41,101 nt of DNA, taken from positions 1 to 41,101 of IMG/VR virus record IMGVR_UViG_3300046718_000830; one strand, written 5' to 3'. The stretch's first letter is position 1. Each line of letters opens with the position of its first letter. Source of the DNA: a virus. Both the position numbers and the translations under genes were made by a program. Shown piece by piece: positions 20,532 through 29,061 of this stretch. The notes beneath the pieces are model-generated. The model saw nothing but the letters and a program-made list of their open reading frames with translations, was not told the DNA's origin and did no database searches.

Positions 20532-21298
20532 CGCGCACCAAACCGATCCTTCGCTGGCCCGGCGGCAAGAGCCGGCTGCTGCCGAAGTTGATGCCGCTGA
20601 TCAAACCGCATATCTGTTACGTCGAGCCCTTCGGCGGCGGCCTCGCGCTGCTGCTGGCGAAGGAACGCAGCAAGGTCGAAGTCATCAACGACATCAACGG
20701 TGACCTGATCGCGCTCTATCGCAATGTCCAATATCACCTGCCGGAAATTCTTCGCGAAGTGGATTTCATCCTCGGCTCGCGCAAAAACCTGAGCGACTTC
20801 CTGCAGCAGCCGGGCCTGACCGAAATCCAGCGCGCAGTCCGTTTCCTCGCCCGCAACAAAACCTCCTTCGGTTCGAACATGAAGGATTTTGCCATTTCGA
20901 GGACCGGCGGGGGCGGCGGCGGATTTTCGCGCGAGGGCAACGCGGCCCTTCTCGGCGAGGCACACAAGCGGCTCGACCGCGTGACCATCGAGCATCTGCC
21001 ATACGAACGCATCCTCAAGCTCTATGATTCAGCGGGGACGTTTTTCTTCCTCGATCCGCCCTATGTCGGCTCGAAGCTGAAGACCTACTCGGCTTGGACG
21101 CCCGAGCAAATGAAGGAGCTGCGAGAGCGCCTGGCGGCCGTCCGCGGCAAATGGTTGCTGACGGTGAACGGCAGCGAAGACAATCGCCGGCTCTTCAAAG
21201 GCTGCCGCATACGGGTCACTCAGACCGAAAACCGGGCACTGAATGTCCGCACTCACGGCGGCCAAACCTTCCCCGAGTTCATCATCACCCCGAAATGA
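20528..21298 (+). CDS. D12-class DNA adenine methyltransferase (Dam-type)
   Basis: 256 residues. RWPGGKSRL (9-17), EPFGGGLAL (33-41), VINDINGDLIALYRN, and the catalytic DPPY (176-179) define the MethyltransfD12 family. It transfers methyl from S-adenosylmethionine to N6 of adenine. All key motifs are intact. It is inserted between large terminase and portal, an unusual site, with 4-base overlaps on both sides. It is likely an acquired gene for protecting phage DNA from restriction or marking packaged DNA. No partner endonuclease is seen. Confidence 0.9.
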   Translation: MTRTKPILRWPGGKSRLLPKLMPLIKPHICYVEPFGGGLALLLAKERSKVEVINDINGDLIALYRNVQYHLPEILREVDFILGSRKNLSDFLQQPGLTEIQRAVRFLARNKTSFGSNMKDFAISRTGGGGGGFSREGNAALLGEAHKRLDRVTIEHLPYERILKLYDSAGTFFFLDPPYVGSKLKTYSAWTPEQMKELRERLAAVRGKWLLTVNGSEDNRRLFKGCRIRVTQTENRALNVRTHGGQTFPEFIITPK

Positions 21299-21465
21299 CG
21301 ATTCGCGCACAAATGCCCCAGGACGTAAAAGCTGCGGTCATGCCCGCGTCGGCGACGCAAGATGCCTGCACAATAGGCGCGGCACGGCGCAGCGACCAAG
21401 GATTTGCAAGCCGCGGTCGTCATGATGGGAAATTTTTGCCCGGTTTGGAGGTGCCTCGTGGCTGA
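21295..21465 (+). CDS. 56-residue micro-ORF between methylase and portal
   Basis: ATGA-coupled to the methylase; its 3' end overlaps the portal start by 8 bases and contains that gene's GGAGGTG ribosome site. Product MTIRAQMPQDVKAAVMPASA..., without recognisable domain, ending basic. It may exist only to carry ribosomes to the portal gene. Confidence 0.4.
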   Translation: MTIRAQMPQDVKAAVMPASATQDACTIGAARRSDQGFASRGRHDGKFLPGLEVPRG

Positions 21466-22993
21466 GGCCGCTGTTGCCATCCTGCCGAAGCAATCGGTCG
21501 CCACGCCGGAAAGGGTCCTGCTTTCCATCCGGTCGCGCTTCAACCCGATCCGCAACCTGACGCCGGACCTCCTTTCGCGTTATCTCGACCAATTCCGGCT
21601 TGGTTACTTCCGCGAGCTGGCGATCACCTGGGACGCCATGGAGCGGCGCGACACCCGGTTGCAGACGGTTGCACCGAAACGGAAGAAAGCCGTCGCCCGG
21701 CGCGGCTGGGAGATTTTAGTCACCGACGACACGCCCGAGGCGCAAAAGCAGAAGGAAGTTCTCGAATACTTCTTCAACAACGTCTCGGCGACCTCCGCGC
21801 TCGAACCCAACGAGCAGGGCGGCCTCTCGCTCCTCGTCCGGCAAATGATGGATGCGGTCGGCAAGCGTTACGCCGTCCATGAAATCGTCTGGCAGCCTTC
21901 GCCCAATGGTCTGACCGCGCAATTTGTTTTCTGTCCGCTCTGGTGGTTTGAAGGGACGACCGGCCGGCTGCGTTTTCTCCAACAGGAATTCGCACTGCAA
22001 GGCATCGACATGCCGCCCGAGCAATGGCTCGTCACCGTGGGCGACGGCATCATGGAAGCCTGCTCGGTTGCCTACATCTTCAAGCACATGTCGCTGAAGG
22101 ACTGGGTCGCGTTCTCCGAAAAGTTCGGCCTGCCCGGCCTGCTCGGCAAGACAGATGCCGGCATTGATTCGCCGGAGTGGAACGCGATGAAGGATGCGTT
22201 AGCTGGCTTCGCCACCGATTGGGCGGCCGTCTGCAATTCCTCCGCCTCGATTGACCTGGTCGAGACCAAGACCCAGGGCAATCAGCCGTTCGAACCGCTG
22301 GTCGAACGCATGGATCAGGAGATGACGCGGCTCTGGCGCGGCGGCGACCTCGGCACTTCGTCGCAGAAGGATTCCGTCGGCGCGACACTTCAAGGCGACG
22401 AAACCGCCGTGCTCGAAACCGACGATGCGCAATGGATCAGCGAAACGCTGAACCGCATTTCCGAGCAGGTCCTCGAATACACCTTCGGTCCCGGCGTCGA
22501 ATGCCTGGCTTACCTCAAGATCACGGTCCCCGAGAAAAAGAATCTCGAACTGGAATTGAAGGTGGATGAATTCCTGCTTAGCGCCGGCGCGCCGCTCGCG
22601 TTGCAGAACCGGCTGGAATTCTACGGCCGCCCAGTTCCCGATGCTTCGGACGAACTCCTGCAGGCGCCCGCAGCTCCCGCAGCACCCACCGACCCATCGC
22701 TCGTAAATCCGGTGGCCCTGCGCAAGCAGTCGGAAATCGCAAATGAAGCGGCCCAGGCAGAAGCCCTTGCCAGAGCAGTGGCCTCCGATCTCGAACCACT
22801 GCGCCAGCGCCTCGACGCGGTCCTGCGCATCGCCGATCCGGAGCTGCGCGAAATCAAGCTGCGCAAATTGCTGGCCGATTTCGAGCAGCTCAAGAGCGAC
22901 ATCCTGGCCGATCCAAGTTCCGCCGCCGAAATCAATTCCATCCTCGCCCGCGCCTTCGTCGCCGGCGCGGAAAATAAACCCACGCTCAAATGA
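21458..22993 (+). CDS. Portal protein, DUF935 (Mu gp29-like)
   Basis: 511 residues from GTG 21458, with GGAGGTG 5 bases upstream; a longer frame opens at 21404 but lacks a ribosome site. Family features: RYLDQFRLGYFRELAITWDA, MERRDTRLQTVAPKRKKAVA, then RGWEI, and later FKHMSLKDWVAFSEKFGLPG. Forms the dodecameric ring through which DNA passes. The C-terminus (from about 435) is Ala/Pro-rich, then helical. Confidence 0.9.
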   Translation: MAEAAVAILPKQSVATPERVLLSIRSRFNPIRNLTPDLLSRYLDQFRLGYFRELAITWDAMERRDTRLQTVAPKRKKAVARRGWEILVTDDTPEAQKQKEVLEYFFNNVSATSALEPNEQGGLSLLVRQMMDAVGKRYAVHEIVWQPSPNGLTAQFVFCPLWWFEGTTGRLRFLQQEFALQGIDMPPEQWLVTVGDGIMEACSVAYIFKHMSLKDWVAFSEKFGLPGLLGKTDAGIDSPEWNAMKDALAGFATDWAAVCNSSASIDLVETKTQGNQPFEPLVERMDQEMTRLWRGGDLGTSSQKDSVGATLQGDETAVLETDDAQWISETLNRISEQVLEYTFGPGVECLAYLKITVPEKKNLELELKVDEFLLSAGAPLALQNRLEFYGRPVPDASDELLQAPAAPAAPTDPSLVNPVALRKQSEIANEAAQAEALARAVASDLEPLRQRLDAVLRIADPELREIKLRKLLADFEQLKSDILADPSSAAEINSILARAFVAGAENKPTLK

Positions 22994-24198
22994 AAATTCA
23001 CTTCTTTCCAACCATGGGTCGACGCACCTCCTCGTTCGCGAACACTGATGAATCGATGGCGGTCGCCACGTTCACGAACGAGCTGAGCGTCGGCGCCGAT
23101 GGCTGGGCGCAGCTCGCGCCCTTCGGCGATTATCCCGGCCGCGCGATGCTTCGCCAGGCGGACGGTTCCTGGAAATTGTTTCCAGCGCTCCAGAAGCTCG
23201 ACCGCCCGGCCGCCGAGGCGATGGTCGCGAAGTTCAAAACTCCCTGGCAAACCATCAAGCGTTACGTCACCGGCTGCCCGATCTATGTCGGCCATCCCGA
23301 TGTGCCGGCGTTTGCCAATGAATATCCCGATAAGGTTTCGAAGGGGATGATCACCGACCTGCAGGTCCGCGACGACGGACTTTATTGCAAACCGATTTTC
23401 ACGAATGAAGGCAGCGACCTGGTCGAGAACAAACGCTATCGCGCCTTCTCCGGCTATTGGACCGCTGATGCGACCGGCGATTCCGCCGCTGATGGCAAAC
23501 CGATTTTCCGCCCTGGACTTCTCAAGTCCGCCGGGCTGACCAACAACCCAAACCTGCCCGTTCACCTGATGAACGAGCAACAAACGAAAGCACCCGACAT
23601 GAAGAAAATCATTGCGTGGCTGGGCGGGCACGGGATCACCGTCGCCAACGAAGCCACTGAAGAGCAGGTCGAAGCCGGCCTCAAGCAGCTCGACCCCAAG
23701 ATCGCCAGCATCGCCACACTCAACACCGAGAAGACGACGCTTGCGAATGAACGAGACGGCCTGAAGGTCGCAGTCGCCAACAGGGACACGACGCTCCAGA
23801 CCCTCAATCAACAGGTGGCCGCCGCGCAAGCGGCCTTCGCGAATGAGCGCAAGGCGCGGATCGACGGAATCCTGGATACCGCCGTCACAGCCGGCCGCAT
23901 CACACTGGCGCAACGTCCCGAGTGGGCGACGAAGCTCGCAGTCGAAACCAACTTCGCGAATGAGTCCGACGCGCTCTCCAAGCTCGCGCCGGCGATGAAC
24001 ACCACCTCGAAGACGCTGCAGATGGGCGACCGCAAGGTGAGCATCGCGAATGTGTCGGATCGCCGCGAGGCGGTGCAGACGCTCGTAAAGACGGAAATGG
24101 AAAGCAGCAAAAGCGATTACGACACCGCCTTCGCCCGCGTCCAGAAAAACAACCCGGCCCTCTTCGAGGCCATGAAACCCGCGGCTGCGACCGCCTGA
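22990..24198 (+). CDS. Mu I-like prohead protease with scaffold domain
   Basis: 402 residues, ATGA start. The N-terminal half carries the protease-family pattern (WKLFPALQ, YVGHPDVPAFANEYPDKVSK, GMITDLQVRDDGLYCKPIFT, NKRYRAFSGYW, FRPGLLKSAGLTNNPN). From about residue 205 the protein becomes helical with a coiled coil (TLNTEKTTLANERDGLKVAV), like a scaffold. In Mu the scaffold Z is made from an internal start of gene I; in-frame ATGs at 23569 and 23599 lie at the right junction here, though neither has a good ribosome site. Confidence 0.85.
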   Translation: MKIHFFPTMGRRTSSFANTDESMAVATFTNELSVGADGWAQLAPFGDYPGRAMLRQADGSWKLFPALQKLDRPAAEAMVAKFKTPWQTIKRYVTGCPIYVGHPDVPAFANEYPDKVSKGMITDLQVRDDGLYCKPIFTNEGSDLVENKRYRAFSGYWTADATGDSAADGKPIFRPGLLKSAGLTNNPNLPVHLMNEQQTKAPDMKKIIAWLGGHGITVANEATEEQVEAGLKQLDPKIASIATLNTEKTTLANERDGLKVAVANRDTTLQTLNQQVAAAQAAFANERKARIDGILDTAVTAGRITLAQRPEWATKLAVETNFANESDALSKLAPAMNTTSKTLQMGDRKVSIANVSDRREAVQTLVKTEMESSKSDYDTAFARVQKNNPALFEAMKPAAATA

Positions 24199-24244
24199 AC
24201 GCCCTCAACCACCGACGACAAAAACAACTGACCGATTCCAAATT

Positions 24245-24751
24245 ATGAACTTCACGCTCACTCAAATCATCGTGGCCTGCCTATTGCTGGCCTCCATTGC
24301 GCTGCTGGCCTGGCGCGCGCGCAAACCGAAAGTCCACTTCGCGAACATTGCGGAGGGGAGGCGCGCGACCGGCAATCGCAGTTACCTGGCTGATGCCGCC
24401 ATCGCGACGCGTTTCTTCGTCGTGAAACAGGGCAGCGACGCCGATCACATCGCCGCCTCGGCCGCGAACACCGACATTCCGCTCGGCGTTTGCACTGATG
24501 AACCCACTGCGGCCGAGGAATCCGCCAACGTGGCGATCTTCGGCGCCGCCCAGGGGACGATCAAGGTCGTCGCCCAGGCGGCCATCACCGCCGGCGCTCT
24601 CGTCCAGAGCAACGGCGATGGCAAGATCATCACCCTCAAGGCGACGACCGGCACCTGGTATATCCTCGGCCGCGCCATCACGGCCGCAGCCGCGGACGGC
24701 GATGTCATCGAAATCGCCCACTGCGTCCCGGTCCAGCGCGTCGTTCCCTGA
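24245..24751 (+). CDS. Head decoration/capsid-cement protein with N-terminal membrane helix
   Basis: 168 residues. Residues ~30-168 look like the DUF2190/cement fold (ADAAIATRFFVVKQGSDADH, IPLGVCTDEPTA, VVAQAAITAGALVQSNGDGK). The N-terminus adds LTQIIVACLLLASIALLAWR, a clear membrane segment or signal anchor absent from usual cement proteins. The leader is A/C-rich without a Shine-Dalgarno sequence. It directly precedes the capsid gene, the usual place. Confidence 0.7.
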   Translation: MNFTLTQIIVACLLLASIALLAWRARKPKVHFANIAEGRRATGNRSYLADAAIATRFFVVKQGSDADHIAASAANTDIPLGVCTDEPTAAEESANVAIFGAAQGTIKVVAQAAITAGALVQSNGDGKIITLKATTGTWYILGRAITAAAADGDVIEIAHCVPVQRVVP

Positions 24752-24806
24752 TCCGCAACCCTGAGCCCAAACAATCAACCAACAATTCCCGATCCAAACA
24801 CTGAAC

Positions 24807-25802
24807 ATGAAAAATTCCACAATCATAACCGCCGAGCCGGACTTGATCCTGCCCGACCGCGGCGCCGGCTATCAGGCCGGGCAAATCCTCTTCGCGAACG
24901 ACTCGCGTTTCGTGGGGACTTACTTCTCCGAACCGCTCACGACTTACGCCGTGGGCTGGCGGGACCCCAACGACATCGAGGCCACGCTCAACTTCATCGC
25001 CCCGCCGGTGAACGTCGGCCGCCGCTTCGAATGGAAGAAGGCGAATAACGCCGAGGAATTCCTGTCGGAGACCATTGACGACGAGCGCGCCATCGGCTCG
25101 GACTTCAAGGCGGTCGAATACACGCAGACCGACGTCACGGACAAGACCCTCAACAAGGGCCTGACCTACATCGCGGACCTCGACAACGTCACCGGCAACT
25201 GGCAGGCGGATAAAACCGCGAAGCTGATCCGCCGGCTCTACCGCAATGAGCTGCGCCGCGGTTTCACGGCCCTGCTCGCCGCCGCCACCAACCAGGCTTT
25301 GACCTGGGACACCAGCTCCGGAAAGAATCCGGACCGCGACCTGCTGACCGATCTGATCACCGCGACGACCGCGACCGGCGTCCGGCCCAATCGCGTCATA
25401 TATGGCGACACGGCCTTCAACAAGCGCGGGCTGAGCTATGAAGCCCAGACGACCTCGACCGCCTTCGGCCAGATCGCCGCGTTGAGCATCGAACAAATCG
25501 CCCAGCGATTGATGGTGGACCGCGTGTTGGTCAGCAAGGAGCGCTACCAGAGCGGCGCCGCGGCCAAGACTGAAATCCTGTCGAACCTGGTCATTGCCTT
25601 CTTCGCCCAGGACGGCGTGGACACCGAGGACCCCTCGCACATCAAGCGCTTCCGTTCCGCATTCGATGCCGAACAGGGCGGCGGCTTCCTCCGCGTTTAT
25701 GTCCAGCAGATCAGCAGCAAGCTGGTCGCCATCACCATCGAGCATTACTCGAAGATCGTGGTGACGTTCTCCACCGGCATCCGGAAGTGGACGATTAGCT
25801 AA
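24807..25802 (+). CDS. Major capsid protein (Mu gene T position)
   Basis: 331 residues. It follows protease and decoration genes and begins the head-shell block. Sequence such as GWRDPNDIEATLNFIAPPVN, NRVIYGDTAFNKRGLSYEAQ and the C-terminal ITIEHYSKIVVTFSTGIRKW suits the HK97-fold capsid of Mu-like phages. The leader (aacaatcaaccaac...) is G-poor with no ribosome site, which may be a way to reach high expression. Confidence 0.82.
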   Translation: MKNSTIITAEPDLILPDRGAGYQAGQILFANDSRFVGTYFSEPLTTYAVGWRDPNDIEATLNFIAPPVNVGRRFEWKKANNAEEFLSETIDDERAIGSDFKAVEYTQTDVTDKTLNKGLTYIADLDNVTGNWQADKTAKLIRRLYRNELRRGFTALLAAATNQALTWDTSSGKNPDRDLLTDLITATTATGVRPNRVIYGDTAFNKRGLSYEAQTTSTAFGQIAALSIEQIAQRLMVDRVLVSKERYQSGAAAKTEILSNLVIAFFAQDGVDTEDPSHIKRFRSAFDAEQGGGFLRVYVQQISSKLVAITIEHYSKIVVTFSTGIRKWTIS

Positions 25803-25821
25803 GCGGTTCGACGAGCTCACC

Positions 25822-26007
25822 GTGCTAACAGCACAACAACGTTCCGCCCGTGCCAGGGTCGCGCGACAGGTAAAAGTCGCGCGGCTCTGCACGCGGCTGG
25901 ACCGGCATGTCATCGCCGCCGAGAAATTCAAACGCGGCGCCACTAAGGCTGCGCACCTCGCGGCGGCGGAACAAACGCGCCAGGAACTTCGAGCCATCGA
26001 TCACTGA
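25822..26007 (+). CDS. Small basic head-region protein
   Basis: 61 residues from GTG. Very basic and Ala-rich: RSARARVARQVKVARLCTRL, HVIAAEKFKRGATKAAH. It lies between capsid and adaptor genes, so it could be a DNA-binding head protein or an unremarkable filler. Start and function uncertain. Confidence 0.5.
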   Translation: MLTAQQRSARARVARQVKVARLCTRLDRHVIAAEKFKRGATKAAHLAAAEQTRQELRAIDH

Positions 26008-26010
26008 CGC

Positions 26011-26472
26011 ATGCCCGCCTGGATCACCATCACGCTCGCTGACCTGAACGACTACCTGGTCGGCGCGCAGGTCACGGCCATCAACACGGCCGCGCGGGCC
26101 TCGGGGCAGACGGACCGCTTCACCGGCGCGATGACGGATGCCGTCAACCGCATCCGGCTCAAGATCGCGAGCTGCAAGACGAACCAGTTGAGCGCGACGC
26201 CGCTCACGGTCCCGCCCGAGCTGAAGATGGCGGCCTGCTATTTCACCATCGAGAGCATGCAGGCGGCGATCCCCGGCCTGAAGCTGACCGACGACCAGAA
26301 GAAGAAGATCGAGGTCCTCAACACGGACCTGAACCGGATCGCCGATTGCAAGGATGTCGTCTCGAAACCTGAGGACCCGGAGAACCCGAGCGAGGCGCAA
26401 CGCGGCGCGTCGTTTGAGAAGGTGAGCGGAGAAACGCGGCGCGCAACGCGCGGCAAGCTGAGCGGATTGTAA
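26011..26472 (+). CDS. DUF1320/gp36-like head-tail adaptor
   Basis: 153 residues. WITITLADLNDYLVGAQVTA, TDAVNRIRLKIASC and PPELKMAACYFTIESMQ follow the layout of DUF1320 adaptors: a helical bundle beginning 'xxxDLxxYL'. A charged Pro/Glu tail follows (KPEDPENPSEAQRG). Adaptors join the portal to the tail. The order after the capsid fits Mu gp36. Confidence 0.72.
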   Translation: MPAWITITLADLNDYLVGAQVTAINTAARASGQTDRFTGAMTDAVNRIRLKIASCKTNQLSATPLTVPPELKMAACYFTIESMQAAIPGLKLTDDQKKKIEVLNTDLNRIADCKDVVSKPEDPENPSEAQRGASFEKVSGETRRATRGKLSGL

Positions 26473-26735
26473 TGTTTATGCAGCAACAACGCATAATGCC
26501 AGGGCGAATATTCGCCGCCCTGCAATTTCTCGACTATACGCGCGTCGTCACTGCCGGCTATGGCGATGAAACCGTTCCAGGCAAGGGCACACGCGAACTG
26601 CATGAGAAGGAAAAGCGAGTCAAGGACGCCGCACTGCAGGTGCTGCTGGAATATTTCCAGGCTGATGGCGATGACGATGCGGCCGGCGCCGCGGGCGATC
26701 CCGCTCCAAATCCACAAGTCCCCGTTCCCAAATGA
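26472..26735 (+). CDS. Small head-tail region protein
   Basis: 87 residues. The start overlaps the previous stop (TAATG). A helical middle (RELHEKEKRVKDAALQVLLE) and an acidic, Pro-rich tail (ADGDDDAAGAAGDPAPN). No family recognised. Confidence 0.6.
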   Translation: MFMQQQRIMPGRIFAALQFLDYTRVVTAGYGDETVPGKGTRELHEKEKRVKDAALQVLLEYFQADGDDDAAGAAGDPAPNPQVPVPK

Positions 26736-27532
26736 ACTTTTTCGCGGAAGCATTGAAGCACCTGATCAGCAAAAAGATTCTGCCGACTGATTTGTCATCA
26801 GCCGAGGTCCGCCAGATCGATGCTTCATTGCGCCGGCAATCGCTATTTTCCGCGCGGACGACGCTCACGGATTATCTGGAGGACATCAAGGCCTCGGTCG
26901 AAAGCCTGGTCAACCCGAAGACGAACACGCGCGAGGATCGGAAGACGGCCGCTAACCCGGAGGGCAAGGTCACCGAGGGGCTGAACCCGGCGACGGCGCG
27001 TGAAACTTTGCGGGACAGCTTGAAGAGCCGCGGTTACCTGGCCGGCGAGGACCTCGGGACAATCAAGGACCTGGCGAGCGACGCGCGGCTCAATCTCATC
27101 ATCAAGACCAACACCGAGCTTGCCCAGGGCGCGGGTCATTTCGCGCAGCAGAATTTGAATGACGACGTCGTGGACCTTTACCCGGCGCTGGAGCTGGTCC
27201 GCTTCGAGGACCGCAAACAGCCGCGTGATTGGGAAACGCGCTGGAACCTGGCCGCGCAGGTTGCCAACGACCCCGCTGCAGCCGGGGTGCTGGAACGCAG
27301 CGGCCGCATGGTCGCGCTCAAATCCTCCGGCATTTGGGACGCCCTCGGCGATGGTGCCGGCGGATACATGGACACGCTCGGCAATCCTTATCCGCCTTTC
27401 GCCTTCAATTCCGGGATGTGGACGCAGGACGTTTCCCGCGCGGACGCCGAGGAACTCGGCTTGCTCGACCAGGGCGAGGAAGCGAAACCCGCCGCTTTTG
27501 ATTTAGGCAGTCTTTTTTCCATCAGCACATGA
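26732..27532 (+). CDS. Minor head protein (Mu F / SPP1 gp7-like)
   Basis: 266 residues, ATGA start. LNLIIKTNTELAQGAGHFAQ, then ALELVRFEDRKQPRDWETRW, parallels the head-morphogenesis domain ('xxxDxNTxxAxAxGxxxQ ... R.TxxxxP...H'). In Mu, F lies next to the portal; here it is displaced past the capsid and adaptor genes. It probably sits in the head near the portal. Confidence 0.68.
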   Translation: MNFFAEALKHLISKKILPTDLSSAEVRQIDASLRRQSLFSARTTLTDYLEDIKASVESLVNPKTNTREDRKTAANPEGKVTEGLNPATARETLRDSLKSRGYLAGEDLGTIKDLASDARLNLIIKTNTELAQGAGHFAQQNLNDDVVDLYPALELVRFEDRKQPRDWETRWNLAAQVANDPAAAGVLERSGRMVALKSSGIWDALGDGAGGYMDTLGNPYPPFAFNSGMWTQDVSRADAEELGLLDQGEEAKPAAFDLGSLFSIST

Positions 27533-27756
27533 CCAACAAAACACAATTCAACGGGACGGTGAAAATGTTCAACGAGCTGAAGGGCTTCGGCTTCATCGAA
27601 TGCAAGGAGCGGAGCGGCGATACCTTTGTTCACATGTCCCAGATCCGGGGAGCAGGAGGGAAGGTCCTCCACAAGGGCGATCAGGTCTCCTTCACAGTCG
27701 GTCAGGGCCGCAAAGGTCCCGAGGCCCAAAACGTCACCGTCAATTTGCGCGCATGA
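27529..27756 (+). CDS. Cold-shock-domain protein (CspA-like)
   Basis: 75 residues, ATGA start. A full cold-shock fold: FNGTVKMFNELKGFGFIE with RNP1 (KGFGFIE, 18-24) and RNP2 (TFVHMS, 32-37). The conserved Trp in 'KWFN' is Met here (M13). It ends EAQNVTVNLRA, the usual terminus. CSPs bind single-stranded RNA or DNA and melt structure. It is locked between a minor head gene and a tail-completion gene by 4-base overlaps, so it is made with the virion proteins. Confidence 0.9.
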   Translation: MTNKTQFNGTVKMFNELKGFGFIECKERSGDTFVHMSQIRGAGGKVLHKGDQVSFTVGQGRKGPEAQNVTVNLRA

Positions 27757-28367
27757 TTGCCTACGACGCCAGCGTCAAGGACGGAGCCACGCCGAGTATC
27801 CGGCGCCTGGCGTCCGCGCTGACGCCGCGTCGTCTCAATGCCACGGTCGGCCCGGCCGCAACGAAGCTCACGCAAAAGCATTTGCTCGCCAATCCGCCGA
27901 ATAAGCGGGGATTTCCCACGACGAACTTTTGGTCGCGCGCTGCCAAGGCGACGAACTGGGCGGAGACGAACGAAGGCCCGCGGGTCTCTATCGCGCAGAT
28001 CGGCATGCGCCAGCGTTATCACGGCGGCGTCATCAAACCTGTCAATGCGAAGGCGCTGACGATTCCCGTCGCGGCCGAGGCTTACGGCAAAACGGCGGCG
28101 GATTTCGGCGGGCAATTGAAACTGGTTGTCATTCCCGGCAAGGGCGCATGGCTGGCGAAGGCGAGTTTCGAGGACCGTTCGACGGGCTCACAGCGGGGAC
28201 GCAAGAAACTGCAAGGGCCGGGCCTTTCCACGGTTCGCCAGCGGTTGAAGTTCCTTTTCCGATTGAGCGCCGGCGTCAACCAGGATGCCAACCCGCAAAT
28301 CATCCCGACCACCGATGAATATGGCGACACCGGCATCAAGGCCATCCAGGAGGCGCTGCCAACATGA
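27753..28367 (+). CDS. Tail-completion/virion-morphogenesis protein (Mu gpG-like)
   Basis: 204 residues from the ATG at 27753 that overlaps the cold-shock stop. It begins with SIRRLASALTPRRLNATVGP, then LTQKHLLANPPNKRGFPTTN and IGMRQRYHGGVIKP. This follows the pattern of Mu gpG-type proteins, which have a basic helical start and the 'xxIGMRxxxHxGG' box. It likely joins the tail tube to the head connector. Confidence 0.7.
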   Translation: MIAYDASVKDGATPSIRRLASALTPRRLNATVGPAATKLTQKHLLANPPNKRGFPTTNFWSRAAKATNWAETNEGPRVSIAQIGMRQRYHGGVIKPVNAKALTIPVAAEAYGKTAADFGGQLKLVVIPGKGAWLAKASFEDRSTGSQRGRKKLQGPGLSTVRQRLKFLFRLSAGVNQDANPQIIPTTDEYGDTGIKAIQEALPT

Positions 28368-29059
28368 CCACCGGTATCCTTGATTCCATTCAGCAGGAAA
28401 TAGCCGATTTGATTCTGGCCGATCCTTTCTTTGAGGACATCGCGGTCCTGACCGAGCATACGAAGGAAATCGAGAGCGAGATCAATCGCGCGCTCGGGCC
28501 GCTGAACGAAAGAGGCGGCAAGATCGGCGCCGTCGTCATCGTGCTCACGCCCCAGGCCAAGATCAGCTTCAAGGACGTGTTCGGCCCGTTCTTTGACGAC
28601 ATCAAAGTCGTCGCCCTGGTGAGCGTGAATCCGACCGTCAATAACGACGCGAGCGGCACGGGCAAGACCGCCTCGGCCATCGCCGAAAAAGTCGCGACGG
28701 TGGTCCACCAGCAAACGGTCAATTCCTCGAACGGTCCCGTCGTGGCGGATGATCCAGGCATTACCACGATTGAAGACGAGTTCGATTCGCGCAACGTGCA
28801 TTTCCGGACTGCCGGCGGCGTGGCTACCGCGCCGCCGCAGGTCGCAACGCCGATCATCGCCGAAGACCACGGCGCATTTACGATCACCTGCGCCACGCCT
28901 GGCGCGGCCATCTTCTACACTTTGAACGGCAAGAACCCGGTCCCGCGCGTCGGGACATTTTACTCCGCGCCATTTTCCGCGGGCAGTGACCTCACCCTCA
29001 AGGCCCGCGCCTGGCTCGCTGGATACATCGCCTCTGAAACCGCCCAAACCACCACCTGA
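28364..29059 (+). CDS. Tail terminator/gp37-like protein with chitobiase-like C-terminal domain
   Basis: 231 residues. The first ~150 suit DUF1834-type tail-terminator proteins (IQQEIADLILADPFFEDIAV; KEIESEINRALGPLNERGGK; KVVALVSVNPTVN). From about residue 165 a small beta domain reads CATPGAAIFYTLNGKNPVPR, then FSAGSDLTLKARAWLAGYIA: the chitobiase/hexosaminidase C-terminal motif ('IYYTxDGxxP...Y..Pfxl...xxxkArAf..G'). That extra domain probably decorates the virion or binds sugars. Confidence 0.72.
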   Translation: MTTGILDSIQQEIADLILADPFFEDIAVLTEHTKEIESEINRALGPLNERGGKIGAVVIVLTPQAKISFKDVFGPFFDDIKVVALVSVNPTVNNDASGTGKTASAIAEKVATVVHQQTVNSSNGPVVADDPGITTIEDEFDSRNVHFRTAGGVATAPPQVATPIIAEDHGAFTITCATPGAAIFYTLNGKNPVPRVGTFYSAPFSAGSDLTLKARAWLAGYIASETAQTTT

Positions 29060-29061
29060 TT

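Noticed and set aside
21404-21457. Longer start for the portal protein at TTG 21404
   Set aside because: GTG 21458 has a perfect GGAGGTG 5 bases upstream; the extension overlaps a coupled micro-ORF and looks unlike the portal family.
24705-25997. 430-residue minus-strand ORF opposite the capsid gene
   Set aside because: Shadow of the capsid gene; composition is Arg/Gly/Val-rich as expected for an antisense frame.
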